DNA of 18,546 bases, taken from the NCBI RefSeq assembly GCF_934754915.1, contig NZ_CAKVKB010000074.1, positions 1 to 18,546 on the forward strand, given 5' to 3'. Both the position numbers and the translations under genes were made by a program. Below the pieces are notes generated by a model. That model was not told where the DNA came from and ran no database searches. It was given only the letters and a program-made list of their open reading frames with translations. Source of the DNA: an uncultured Clostridium sp. Lineage in GTDB: Bacteria; Bacillota; Clostridia; Clostridiales; Clostridiaceae. Numbering within the stretch: position 1 is the stretch's first letter; each line of letters starts with the position of its first letter. Positions 1 to 8,427 of the stretch are shown piece after piece.

Positions 1-780
1 TTTGGGGTGATCTTCCTTTTTGCTTAAAATCAAAACTAGATATTTAGCCGATGAGCAAATATGAAATTTGCTCAATTGAAATGTATATATAAAAAAGCAT
101 ATGCTTCAACAGAAGGATTTATAGGTATAAATCCATATCCTGATAAAATAGAATATATTATGATTCCAGATTCATGTTTTTATGAATTTATTAAATTAGA
201 TGATATATACAAAGAAAATCCCAAAACTTATCTTATAAATGAAGTAAATAAAAATGAAAATTATGAAATTGTTCTTACTACAATAAATGGGTTGTATAGA
301 TACAGACTTGGTGATATTGTAAAAGTTACGGGATTTTATAATGATACGTCTAAAATAAAATTCCTTTTCAGAAAAAACATGCTTTTAAACATGGTTTCAG
401 AAAAAACAACTGAAAATCATGTAAATGCAGCGCTGATGCAGGTAATAAAAAATTATAATCTTAACATTATAGATTATACAACTTATGCAGACAATGGTGT
501 TACTCCAGGAAGATATATTTTTTATCTTGAAATGGAAAACTTTAATTGCAAATATGGAATAGACATGTTTGAAAGTGAATTAGACAAACAACTTATGAAA
601 TGCAATCCTGCATATGAACGTTTCAGAAAAAGCAAAAGACTTCAAAGATTGAAAGTCAAGTTTGTAAAAAGAGGAACTTTTAAAAAATATAAAGATAATA
701 TTTTAAAAACAGGAGTTTCTGGAAATCAGATAAAAATACCTAGAGTTATAAAAAGCAAGGATATTATAGAAAAATTGTAG
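1..780 (+). pseudogene. GH3-family acyl-acid amido synthetase, C-terminal remnant
   Basis: This is the C-terminal part of a GH3-family protein. The family adenylates carboxylic acids and joins them to amino acids in plants; the bacterial role is unknown. The longest open part starts at 61 and gives 239 residues, with the family motifs YASTEGFIGIN (14-24) and GLYRYRLGDIV (77-87), then KNMLLNMVSEKTTENH and the usual basic end QIKIPRV. Intact bacterial members are about 550 residues, so more than half is missing. Bases 3-86 in another frame read WGDLPFCLKSKLDI, a TAG at 45-47, then PMSKYEICSIEM. I think this resembles the middle of a GH3 protein, which would mean a nonsense codon, an internal deletion and a frameshift. 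No ribosome binding site precedes the ATG at 61. Family assignment is confident; pseudogene status is likely, but anything upstream lies outside the window. Confidence 0.75.
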
Positions 781-823
781 TATAAATAAAATGTATGTAT
801 TAAAAATCCTTTATCTAATGATA

Positions 824-862
824 AAATGAGACTGGAAACACTTAATTTCCAGCCTCATTTTT
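824..862. terminator. Bidirectional rho-independent terminator
   Basis: AAATGAG and CTGGAAA pair with TTTCCAG and CTCATTT, separated by one A/C mismatch, around a 7-base loop. A T run follows on the plus strand and an A run precedes it, so the hairpin can end both the GH3 remnant (stop at 780) and the converging NCS2 permease gene (stop at 897). Confidence 0.85.
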
Positions 863-896
863 AAGAGTATTATGTATTATTAATGAGAAAAATATA

Positions 897-2219
897 TTAC
901 ATTAAAAATTTAAGTATGAATATAATACCTACTATAACTGTAGTTATACTTATGTCTTTTCTTTTTCCAGAACATAATTTTAATAATATGTATGAAATAA
1001 CTCCAAATACTATTCCATCAGATATACTATAAGCAAGAGGCATCATTATTATAGTTAAGAATGCTGGAATAGCTTCTGTAAAGTCATTTAATTCTATTTC
1101 TTTTATTGGCTCAATCATAAATAGTCCAACTAATACTAATGCTGAACATGTTACAGCAGAAGTTATTGCTCCAAATAAAGGTGCAAAGAATAATGATAAT
1201 AAGAACATAAATGATGTTGATACAGCTGTAAGTCCTGTTCTACCACCTTCAGCAACGCCTGCAGCACTTTCAACATATGTACTTACTGTGCTAGTTCCTA
1301 CACATGCTCCAAATGTAGTTCCTATTGCATCTGCAAATAAAGCTTTTTTTATGTTTGGAACTTTTCCATTTTCATCAAGCATCTTTGATTTTGTAGCTAC
1401 TCCTACTAAAGTACCTATAGTATCAAACATATCCATAAATAGTAATGTAAATAAAACTATTACCATATCAAATGAAAAAATGTTATGCCATTCAAATTGA
1501 AATAATAATGAACTAAATGATGGCGGCATACTTGCTATACTTGAAGGAACTGTAGTCACTCCAAAAGGAATGCCAATAATAGCTGTTATTATCATTCCTA
1601 TAAATAATGCACCCTTCACATTTCTCACATATAATATACCCGTTAATAATATACCTATTATAGCTAAAAGACCTGACCCACTAGTTATATTCCCTAATGC
1701 TAATATTGTTCCGCCGTCTTCAGGGTGAACAACAATACCCGCACCTTGAAGTCCAACTAATGCAATAAATAATCCAATACCTACAGAAATAGCTTTTTTA
1801 ATGTTATCTGGAATTGAATCAACTATTGCTTCACGCACATTAAATAAAGTAAGTAATATAAAGATAAGTCCTTCTAAAAATACTGCTGTTAATGCAAATT
1901 CATAAGAATATCCCATACCTAATACTACTGTATAAGCAAAAAATGCATTAAGTCCCATACCTGGCGCCTGTGCAAATGGAAGTTTTGCATATATTCCCAT
2001 AATAAGTGTTGCTACAACTGATGATAAAGCTGTTGCAGTAAATACTGCACCACTATCCATTCCTGCTGCTGACAAAATAGACGGATTTACAATTAATATG
2101 TAAGCCATAGTCATAAAAGTCGTAAGACCAGCAATAAATTCTGTCTTAGCATTCGTATTATTTTTGCTTAAACCGAAATAATTGTCTACTTTGCCGTTTT
2201 TCTTAAATAAGTTTTTCAT
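897..2219 (-). CDS. NCS2-family purine permease (PbuG/AzgA type)
   Basis: This 440-residue integral membrane protein should import purine bases such as hypoxanthine, guanine or adenine with protons. The N-terminus has the AzgA/PbuG subfamily signature: EFIAGLTTFMTMAYILIVNP, then GAVFTATALSS and AQAPGMGLNAFFAYTVVLGMG. Further in are GIGLFIALVGLQGAGI, DMFDTIGTLVGVATKS and GTSTVSTYVESAAGVAEGGRTG, which surround the substrate site in this family. Length matches B. subtilis PbuG, and many hydrophobic segments run to the end. The start is an ATG preceded by GAGTGAG. It has its own likely promoter about 35 bases upstream and faces away from the maltodextrin genes, so it is probably a separate unit. 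The exact purine cannot be told from sequence. The leader is too short for a purine riboswitch. Confidence 0.9.
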   Translation of the reverse strand: MKNLFKKNGKVDNYFGLSKNNTNAKTEFIAGLTTFMTMAYILIVNPSILSAAGMDSGAVFTATALSSVVATLIMGIYAKLPFAQAPGMGLNAFFAYTVVLGMGYSYEFALTAVFLEGLIFILLTLFNVREAIVDSIPDNIKKAISVGIGLFIALVGLQGAGIVVHPEDGGTILALGNITSGSGLLAIIGILLTGILYVRNVKGALFIGMIITAIIGIPFGVTTVPSSIASMPPSFSSLLFQFEWHNIFSFDMVIVLFTLLFMDMFDTIGTLVGVATKSKMLDENGKVPNIKKALFADAIGTTFGACVGTSTVSTYVESAAGVAEGGRTGLTAVSTSFMFLLSLFFAPLFGAITSAVTCSALVLVGLFMIEPIKEIELNDFTEAIPAFLTIIMMPLAYSISDGIVFGVISYILLKLCSGKRKDISITTVIVGIIFILKFLM

Positions 2220-2253
2220 ATTCTCACTCTTTCGTATATTAAATTGTTACTTA

Positions 2254-2281
2254 ACTATAGTAAATTATATTTTTAAATCAA
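2254..2281 (-). promoter_or_regulatory. Probable sigma-A promoter of the NCS2 permease gene
   Basis: On the minus strand TTGATT (2281-2276) and TATAGT (2259-2254) lie 16 bases apart. The predicted start leaves a leader of about 30 bases before the ATG at 2219. Recognised by eye; in DNA this AT-rich, other pairs upstream cannot be excluded. Confidence 0.45.
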
Positions 2282-2393
2282 GCAATAGTTTTGTCGAATA
2301 TTTTTTTATATTTTTCTTTCTTTTTTTCGTATTTTTTTCTTTAAATAACAAACAACGCGAATATGATTAAATTTTATACTAAAAATATTGTAT

Positions 2394-2429
2394 AAAAAGG
2401 TAAGTTTATTAATTAACATCCACCTTTTT
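2394..2429 (-). terminator. Hairpin after the first YgjV-like gene, probable operon terminator
   Basis: AAAAAGGT and ACCTTTTT form an 8-bp stem around a 20-base AT-rich loop that can pair further (GTT with AAC). It begins five bases past the stop of the small membrane protein gene and ends in a T run on the minus strand. The stem is weak and A/T-rich, but the position suits the end of the operon that begins upstream of mdxE. Confidence 0.5.
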
Positions 2430-2433
2430 GACA

Positions 2434-2658
2434 CTATTCATTTGTCATCTTATATATATAATAAATATTTGTAAATACTATAATTACATTAACTATTGCT
2501 ACAGGATAAGCTTTTATAGTAAAACCATAAAAGGTAAATAAAAGACTTCCCAAAAGATTTATAAATCTCAGCTTCACTATATTCTTCATAAACATTGATA
2601 TACCTATAAGAATAGATGCTGCATATCCTACATATTCTATCCAAGGGACATTAAACAT
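2434..2658 (-). CDS. Small YgjV/CBU_0592-like membrane protein, copy 1
   Basis: This 74-residue protein is nearly all membrane: about three hydrophobic segments (roughly 7-24, 31-47 and 51-69) with a short basic KNIVKLR linker and a C-terminal tail. Proteins of this size and pattern are usually filed as YgjV-like or CBU_0592-like and have no known function. The ATG follows GGCGTGAAATT, a modest ribosome binding site. The gene starts 79 bases after the pullulanase stop on the same strand. I find no good promoter between them and a hairpin follows, so it is probably the last gene of the maltodextrin operon. A paralogue at 16413-16640 matches it at 58 of the first 70 residues and shares the leader around its start. 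A role tied to sugar uptake would be a guess. Confidence 0.7.
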   Translation of the reverse strand: MFNVPWIEYVGYAASILIGISMFMKNIVKLRFINLLGSLLFTFYGFTIKAYPVAIVNVIIVFTNIYYIYKMTNE

Positions 2659-2737
2659 AATTTCACGCCTTTCATAGTAGTATCTCTATGTAGTATGCGT
2701 TAATTTATTTTATTTATTACTATTGCTTCGAATATTT

Positions 2738-4705
2738 TTACTTCTGGCCTAAAATAAGAGCACTTTGCTTAGGTATACTTATATTACCAGAAGCAAAAAT
2801 TTCATCATTAAATAAATCTGATCTTTTCTCATTCACTAGTAACTGCCACTTTCCTTCAGGCAGATTTAAATTTAAATCATTCAAACTGCTGTTATATGCA
2901 ATAAATAATTTTTTAAATATATCTTTTGAGTCTGGATCATTTAATAGTGTATAGCAAACTAAATTATCATGTTTAGTATCTTTAAAATCATAACGTTCTA
3001 AATTTTCATTTTTCATGCTATGAAGAGCAGTAAAATTCTTACGTAATTTTATAATACCTTTATAATAATTTACTAAGTCTTCATATTCATAAACCCTCTT
3101 CCAATCAATCATATTTAATTCTGGCGATAAATCAAAGCTGTTGTCTTCTCCCTGCTTTGTACGAGCAAATTCCTCTCCAGCTTGGAAGAAGTTAATTCCT
3201 TGACATGTAAATACAATGGATGCAGAAAGCTTATTTAATCTTATAAGCTCCTCATCATATTTATTATAATCTTTCATTTCTCTTAATGTTTCCATTAATT
3301 TATCATAAAGTGTGAAGTTATCATGTGCAGAAACATATGAAATTATCTGTTTTGGAGAATGAGGTAAATATTCATTATTACCACTGCACCATGCAAGTAC
3401 ACTAGACTTTATCTTGTCTTCAAATCCAATTCCTCCATTAATAAATCCAGGTACTTCTCCATAAAACACATGTCCTTTTATTGAATCCCTAGTGTCATCA
3501 CAGAATATGCTTACGTTTTCATCCAATAAATTCACATTCTTCTTCAAGGCAGGCACAGCTTTTTTATCCATAGCTGTTTCTCCTGCAGCCCATGGCTCTC
3601 CATACATTATTATATTCTCACCATCTGGAAGTTCATTTAATGCTTTTCTTATAGCATTCATAGTTTCCACATCATGAAGACCCATTAAATCAAATCTAAA
3701 ACCATCAATATGGTATTCTTCTGCCCAGTATAAAACGGAATTAATCATATAATTTCTATACATTATTCTGTCGCTTGCAGTATCATTTCCACATGCCGAA
3801 CCATCTGAAAGTGTGCCATCGTCATTTACTCTGTAATAATAATATGGAACTACCTTTTGTAGTGAAGTATCTAGATTATAGGTATGATTATATACAACAT
3901 CCATTACCACCTTTAAACCAGCTTTATGAATAGCCTGTACCATTTCTTTGAATTCCTTTATTCTTACCTTTCCATCAAAAGGATTTGTTGAATAAGAGCC
4001 TTCTGGTACATTATAATTTACTGGATCATATCCCCAGTTAAACTGGCTTTCATCTTTTGAACCTTCATCTACCGAACCATAATCAAAACAAGGTAATAAA
4101 TGTACATGTGTTATGCCAAGGGATTTCAAATAATCTATACCTGTTTTATGAATTCCATCATTGTTTAATGTAGTTCCAGTCTGTGTGAAAGCAAGATATT
4201 TACCTCTATATTCATCTTTTATTCCACTAGCCTTATCAAAGGAAAAATCCTTAATATGAAGCTCATATATAACTGGACATTCATTATTTCTATCTCTAGC
4301 ATAATCTTCATCCCATCCATCAGGGTTAGTATCACTTAAATCAACTATCATGCTCCTCTTTCCATTTACTCCACATGCTATACTGTACGGATCATTAGTA
4401 ATATTAATAGAACCATTTACATATACCTTGTAATCATAATACAGACCATTTAAATCTCCATTTAATGTCTTTACCCACGTTCCATATTTGTGGGATTCCA
4501 ACTCATATGAAGTAATAATATCATGTTCATTATAATTTCCGCTCTTATATAAATTCAAAATAATTTTTTCTGCAGTTGGTGCCCATATCTTAAATACAGT
4601 TTTTTCTCTGCTATAAGTAATACCTAAATCATTATTTGAGTATGTGTATTTATTTATAAATTCATTTGATGAATAAAGCTTTTTTAATTCAATAGGACTT
4701 AACAT
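2738..4705 (-). CDS. pulA: Type I pullulanase
   Basis: This GH13 enzyme should hydrolyse alpha-1,6 branch links in pullulan, glycogen and branched maltodextrins. An N-terminal carbohydrate-binding/immunoglobulin-like domain (CBM48 type, about 30-115) precedes the barrel. The pullulanase signature NWGYDPVNYNVPE is at 223-235. GH13 regions follow: VMDVVYNHT (267-275), DGFRFDLMG (334-342, nucleophile D339), YGEPW (368-372, acid/base E370) and VSAHDN (458-463, D462). A beta C-terminal domain ends the chain. At 655 residues it is within the usual range. There is no signal peptide, so it should act in the cytoplasm on imported oligosaccharides. GGAG seven bases before the ATG supports the start, which overlaps the end of the debranching enzyme gene by 7 bases, suggesting coupled translation. 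Confidence 0.95.
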   Translation of the reverse strand: MLSPIELKKLYSSNEFINKYTYSNNDLGITYSREKTVFKIWAPTAEKIILNLYKSGNYNEHDIITSYELESHKYGTWVKTLNGDLNGLYYDYKVYVNGSINITNDPYSIACGVNGKRSMIVDLSDTNPDGWDEDYARDRNNECPVIYELHIKDFSFDKASGIKDEYRGKYLAFTQTGTTLNNDGIHKTGIDYLKSLGITHVHLLPCFDYGSVDEGSKDESQFNWGYDPVNYNVPEGSYSTNPFDGKVRIKEFKEMVQAIHKAGLKVVMDVVYNHTYNLDTSLQKVVPYYYYRVNDDGTLSDGSACGNDTASDRIMYRNYMINSVLYWAEEYHIDGFRFDLMGLHDVETMNAIRKALNELPDGENIIMYGEPWAAGETAMDKKAVPALKKNVNLLDENVSIFCDDTRDSIKGHVFYGEVPGFINGGIGFEDKIKSSVLAWCSGNNEYLPHSPKQIISYVSAHDNFTLYDKLMETLREMKDYNKYDEELIRLNKLSASIVFTCQGINFFQAGEEFARTKQGEDNSFDLSPELNMIDWKRVYEYEDLVNYYKGIIKLRKNFTALHSMKNENLERYDFKDTKHDNLVCYTLLNDPDSKDIFKKLFIAYNSSLNDLNLNLPEGKWQLLVNEKRSDLFNDEIFASGNISIPKQSALILGQK

Positions 4706-6657
4706 GTTTTTTCTCCTTTTAATTCAATTAATTTATATACTTTTAATATTTCACCTACGCTCCAAGCTTGAGCAAAACATCCTTTTGATATTGATGGATT
4801 TTCACCATCATATACTTCTGGAAGCTGGCCTATACACCCTTCTCTTAAAGCAGATTCCATAACTTCTAATTGATTTTTAACTATTTCTAAAGATTCATTG
4901 GAGTATTCATTTACCTTTAAATAAGCCATATAATATGCGCCAAGTGGATATACCCACGTTGTACCCTGATGATAAGCTAAATCTCTATCATATTGAACTC
5001 CACCATAAAATCCCTTAAATTCAGGATCATCACATGACAAGGTTCTTAATCCATATGGAGTATACAATTTTTTAAATACAGTATCTACTACTTTTATTTC
5101 TCTTTCATGAGGCAATATGGAAAAGTGCCCTGATACAGCCCATATTTGATTACATCTAATTTGATTATCATAATTATGTCCTGATACTACATCCTTTAAG
5201 CATGACTTTTCTTCATTCCAGAACTTTTCATTAAAACTTTGTTTTACTTTAACAGCTAGTGATTCATAAGCACTTACGTCTTTTCCTAAAATCTTGCCTA
5301 GAACAGCCATTACATTTAAAGCATTATACCAGTAAGCATTAATTTCCACTGGTTTGCCATGTCTTGGAGTTGGAAGTATATCATTAATCCTTACATCCAT
5401 CCAAGTAACTTGATCTAAGTTACTTCCAGCTTCTATGAGACCATCACAATCCATTTTTATATTAAAATCAGTACCGTTTTTATACCAATATATTATATCT
5501 TCCATGACAACATAGGCTTCTTTTATAAACTCAATATCCTCTGTCAAAGTATAGTATTCATAAACTGTATTTATAAATAAGAGTGAAGCATCTGCAGTAT
5601 TGTACATTGCACTATTTTCACCTTCAGGGAAGAGGTTTGGCATAATTCCTTTTCTGCAGTACTGCATAAATGTCCTTAATATACTTTTAGCACATTCAAA
5701 ATCATTTACTGCAAGTGTAAGCCCAGGTAATGCAATCATAGTATCTCTTCCCCAGTCAGTAAAGAATGGATATCCTGCTATAATGGTCTTTCCACCTGTA
5801 GATTCTCTGCTTACTATAAAATCATTCGCAGCTTTTACCAACATTTTCCCAATTTCACTTTTTACTTTACTTCTATTAATCAATTCCTTATTGTAATTAA
5901 TAGAATTTTCTATTATTTCATCAATTGTTTCTGTTATTATTTCTGTACTATAAATAACGTAAAATTCTTTTTTTGATTTTGGCTCTATAATAAACTCTAT
6001 ATTATGATTGTAAGCATTGCATCCTATTTTGTCCCTGCCATCTCTTTCATCATGAGAATATAAAATATCCTGAATAAACTTAGTTTCAAATGTAATTACT
6101 TCACCATTAGTTTTAAAATTTAAAGTAATATCATTGCTTGAAATTTTATTATCATCCACATTGAACTTTTGATTTTTACTAAGTAAGCTGCCTTTTGGAA
6201 CAAATTCTAAATATGGAGTTAATATTAGTTTAGCTTCATTATGTGTAAAATTAATTACTTCATATTTAACACCTACAGTATTTTCCCCATGTTTCATTGC
6301 AATAGTCTTATTCACTTCTAATCCATATACATCATATGTCCACTTTGGAATATACTCAAATTCAAATCTGCTTTCATAAAAAAAGCCGGTTCTATTTAAC
6401 TTTGAATTTAAATATTCCTGGCTTGATAAATCATATAAGTTTTTATTTACTTCTAAAGTTTCACCTATATTAGGAATTAAATTATACCTGTTATTAGGTG
6501 CTTTTAAACATGCCATTAAAATGGCATGATCATTTCTTGCATTAGAACCAATCATAGTTAGGGAAGAAAAACCACCTAATCCATTTGTTAGGAGAAAGCA
6601 GTTTTCTTGTCCTCTTTCTATTGAACTCCAGTCATTTTTTCCATATATAAATTTCAT
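4699..6657 (-). CDS. Glycogen debranching enzyme (amylo-alpha-1,6-glucosidase, GDE type)
   Basis: This 652-residue protein matches the bacterial/archaeal debranching enzyme family, which removes alpha-1,6-linked glucose stubs. The N-terminal domain begins with the typical FLLTNGLGGFSSLTMIGSNAR (21-41, two words abutting). The C-terminal alpha/alpha barrel has AGYPFFTDWGRDT (294-306), YNTADASL (352-359), TWMD (418-421), PRHGKPVEINAYWYNAL (431-447) and, near the end, YDRDLAYHQGTTWVYPLGAY. No signal peptide is seen, so it should work in the cytoplasm. Having this enzyme beside pullulanase points to branched substrates: pullulanase cuts longer branches and this enzyme removes short stubs. The ATG lies three bases after the stop of the second binding protein gene, whose last codons supply the AAAGGA ribosome binding site, so translation is probably coupled. 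No 4-alpha-glucanotransferase or phosphorylase gene is in the window. Confidence 0.9.
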   Translation of the reverse strand: MKFIYGKNDWSSIERGQENCFLLTNGLGGFSSLTMIGSNARNDHAILMACLKAPNNRYNLIPNIGETLEVNKNLYDLSSQEYLNSKLNRTGFFYESRFEFEYIPKWTYDVYGLEVNKTIAMKHGENTVGVKYEVINFTHNEAKLILTPYLEFVPKGSLLSKNQKFNVDDNKISSNDITLNFKTNGEVITFETKFIQDILYSHDERDGRDKIGCNAYNHNIEFIIEPKSKKEFYVIYSTEIITETIDEIIENSINYNKELINRSKVKSEIGKMLVKAANDFIVSRESTGGKTIIAGYPFFTDWGRDTMIALPGLTLAVNDFECAKSILRTFMQYCRKGIMPNLFPEGENSAMYNTADASLLFINTVYEYYTLTEDIEFIKEAYVVMEDIIYWYKNGTDFNIKMDCDGLIEAGSNLDQVTWMDVRINDILPTPRHGKPVEINAYWYNALNVMAVLGKILGKDVSAYESLAVKVKQSFNEKFWNEEKSCLKDVVSGHNYDNQIRCNQIWAVSGHFSILPHEREIKVVDTVFKKLYTPYGLRTLSCDDPEFKGFYGGVQYDRDLAYHQGTTWVYPLGAYYMAYLKVNEYSNESLEIVKNQLEVMESALREGCIGQLPEVYDGENPSISKGCFAQAWSVGEILKVYKLIELKGEKTC

Positions 6658-6660
6658 ATA

Positions 6661-8352
6661 TTAATCCTTTCTACTATTCATATTTATTTCATCTCTAACT
6701 TCACTTGTAACTATATCTCCACCTTGCTTGTACCATTCCGAAACAAATTTATCAAAATAATCAATAGGTTCTTCACCTGTTATTATTTTCAAATATGCCT
6801 GCTTTTCTAATTCTTTTAATTTCCACCATACTTTTGACATTGTTTTTGTTTCTTTATTGAAAAAGTATGTTTGAACATTATTAATATTTGAATTAACTAG
6901 AAGTGATGTAGCGCTAATTCTTGATGTATATGCAGCCCAATCTTCAACAGATGCTTCATTTGGATTTTCTAAATATCTTTTGCATTGCTCATAGTAGGAA
7001 TATTCAATGAGCTGAAGATCATCTACATCTTTTTTACCATTTAAAACATCAGTTATATTTTTATATCCTTCAACTAAAGCATCTTTATAATCTATGTTTA
7101 TTGCAAATGGTCTAGCTGTAGGATCTACATTATTAACATAATATTGTTTTATCTCATGAGCTTCTTTATTGCTGCTGTTAAAATAATCAAATAATACACT
7201 ACATTCTTTCATAACAATTTCTGGATGCTCATAACCTTTTCTTACAACAATGAACTTGTTACTTGGATTTTGTGAACAAAAGCTTGTGCTTCCATCTTCA
7301 TTTGTAGGAATCATAAAAGGTTCCCATTTAGCACTGCTATCATAATTCAAAGAATTCATTAAAGGATTATTAGGTGACCACCATAAACCAAAAAATGCAC
7401 CACATTGTCCCTGCTCAATTATATCTTTTATATTATTTTGATTACGTAATAGAAATTGTTTATCTAATATTCCACTACTATACAATTGATTCAAATATGA
7501 TAAAGCTTTTTTAGATTCATTTTGAACAGAACCATAAACTAAATCTCCTTCTGCATTTTTAATCCACTGATCAGGATAAGAGCCAAATAAAGAAAAAATC
7601 ACATCAACTTTTCCAGTATTACTATATCCTCTTTGATTTGTTACTTCTGGAAAACAAGCAAGTCCTATTGTCTTGCCTTTACCATTGTTTCCAGGGTCTT
7701 TTTCAATAAATTCTCTTATTATATTTATAGCATCATCAAATGTCTTTGGCGGTTCTAAACCAAATTTGTCCATCCAATCTTTTCTAAGCCATAACATATT
7801 AGGTCCATTATCAATATTTGTTTCAGGTAATGCCATAAGCTTTCCATCAAAAGTTACATTGTCTAAAATTTCATCACCATAACTTTTATAAATATCTTTT
7901 ATTCTTTCACTAGCACACCTTTCATAAACATCACTTAAATCTTCTATCATATCATTTTCAACAAGAAGTTTTAAATATGAATAATCGTCAACAACCATAA
8001 TATCTGGGATATTGTTTTCTGAAATAGCCATATTAAGCATATTATCATAATTATTATCTATATTTTCGAATACATCTTTATTTTGTATATTTAGCTTATT
8101 TTTCAAATATCTAGTATATGCATTATTTTCATAAGTATCATTTTCTGGCATGTTAGAATTGTTTTCTCCTGCCATTTTACCTAGTGTATAAGTAATAGTT
8201 TCAGGATATCTTCCAAATGGTGTATTGCATGCTTCTTCATATTGGGCATCTATTTCTTTCTGATTATGAAATGATTGGGTGCTATCATAACACCCAATCA
8301 TATTTTGTAATATATATAATAATGCAAATATCAAAATTAAAGGCTTTTTCAT
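6661..8352 (-). CDS. Extracellular solute-binding lipoprotein, LplA/YtcQ type
   Basis: This 563-residue substrate-binding protein of an ABC sugar importer should be anchored to the outer face of the membrane. An open frame continues upstream to 8403, but the ATG at 8352 is chosen because GGGAGGAATAAAT precedes it and it opens a lipoprotein signal peptide: MKKP, a hydrophobic stretch, then MIGC with Cys21 as the lipidated residue. The body has family features: NMLWLRKDWMDKFGLEPPKT (185-204) and DPGNNGKGK (219-227), a version of the calcium-loop motif seen in this family. It resembles LplA/YtcQ proteins rather than MalE, and such proteins normally sit beside LplB/LplC-type permeases, which are absent here. 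It lies between mdxG and the debranching enzyme gene, so it may bind a second, perhaps branched, oligosaccharide or serve the sensor kinase. The ligand is unknown. Confidence 0.85.
   Translation of the reverse strand: MKKPLILIFALLYILQNMIGCYDSTQSFHNQKEIDAQYEEACNTPFGRYPETITYTLGKMAGENNSNMPENDTYENNAYTRYLKNKLNIQNKDVFENIDNNYDNMLNMAISENNIPDIMVVDDYSYLKLLVENDMIEDLSDVYERCASERIKDIYKSYGDEILDNVTFDGKLMALPETNIDNGPNMLWLRKDWMDKFGLEPPKTFDDAINIIREFIEKDPGNNGKGKTIGLACFPEVTNQRGYSNTGKVDVIFSLFGSYPDQWIKNAEGDLVYGSVQNESKKALSYLNQLYSSGILDKQFLLRNQNNIKDIIEQGQCGAFFGLWWSPNNPLMNSLNYDSSAKWEPFMIPTNEDGSTSFCSQNPSNKFIVVRKGYEHPEIVMKECSVLFDYFNSSNKEAHEIKQYYVNNVDPTARPFAINIDYKDALVEGYKNITDVLNGKKDVDDLQLIEYSYYEQCKRYLENPNEASVEDWAAYTSRISATSLLVNSNINNVQTYFFNKETKTMSKVWWKLKELEKQAYLKIITGEEPIDYFDKFVSEWYKQGGDIVTSEVRDEINMNSRKD
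8271..8301 (-). repeat. Perfect 11-bp inverted repeat inside the second binding-protein gene
   Basis: ATGATTGGGTG and CACCCAATCAT are exact complements separated by 9 bases. The element encodes residues 18-28, from the lipobox Met-Ile-Gly-Cys into the mature N-terminus. In the mRNA it would be a hairpin about 50 bases after the start codon. No T run follows on the minus strand, so it is not a standard terminator. Confidence 0.8.
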
Positions 8353-8427
8353 ATTTATTCCTCCCAGAACCAGTAATCTGTCATATTTTATATAATACAC
8401 CAAATTATGCTCTGTAACAATATTTTT

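Noticed and set aside
2220..2433. Purine riboswitch or PurR boxes before the NCS2 permease gene
   Set aside because: The likely promoter leaves only about 30 bases of leader, and I see no conserved purine-riboswitch core. CGAA/TTCG words occur near 2295, 2326 and 2358, but their spacing of 27-28 bases does not fit the 16-17 bases of known PurBox pairs.
8353..8403. N-terminal extension of the second binding protein from an ATG at 8403
   Set aside because: It would bury the signal peptide behind 17 polar residues, and the strong GGGAGG site lies inside the extension, eight bases before the ATG at 8352.
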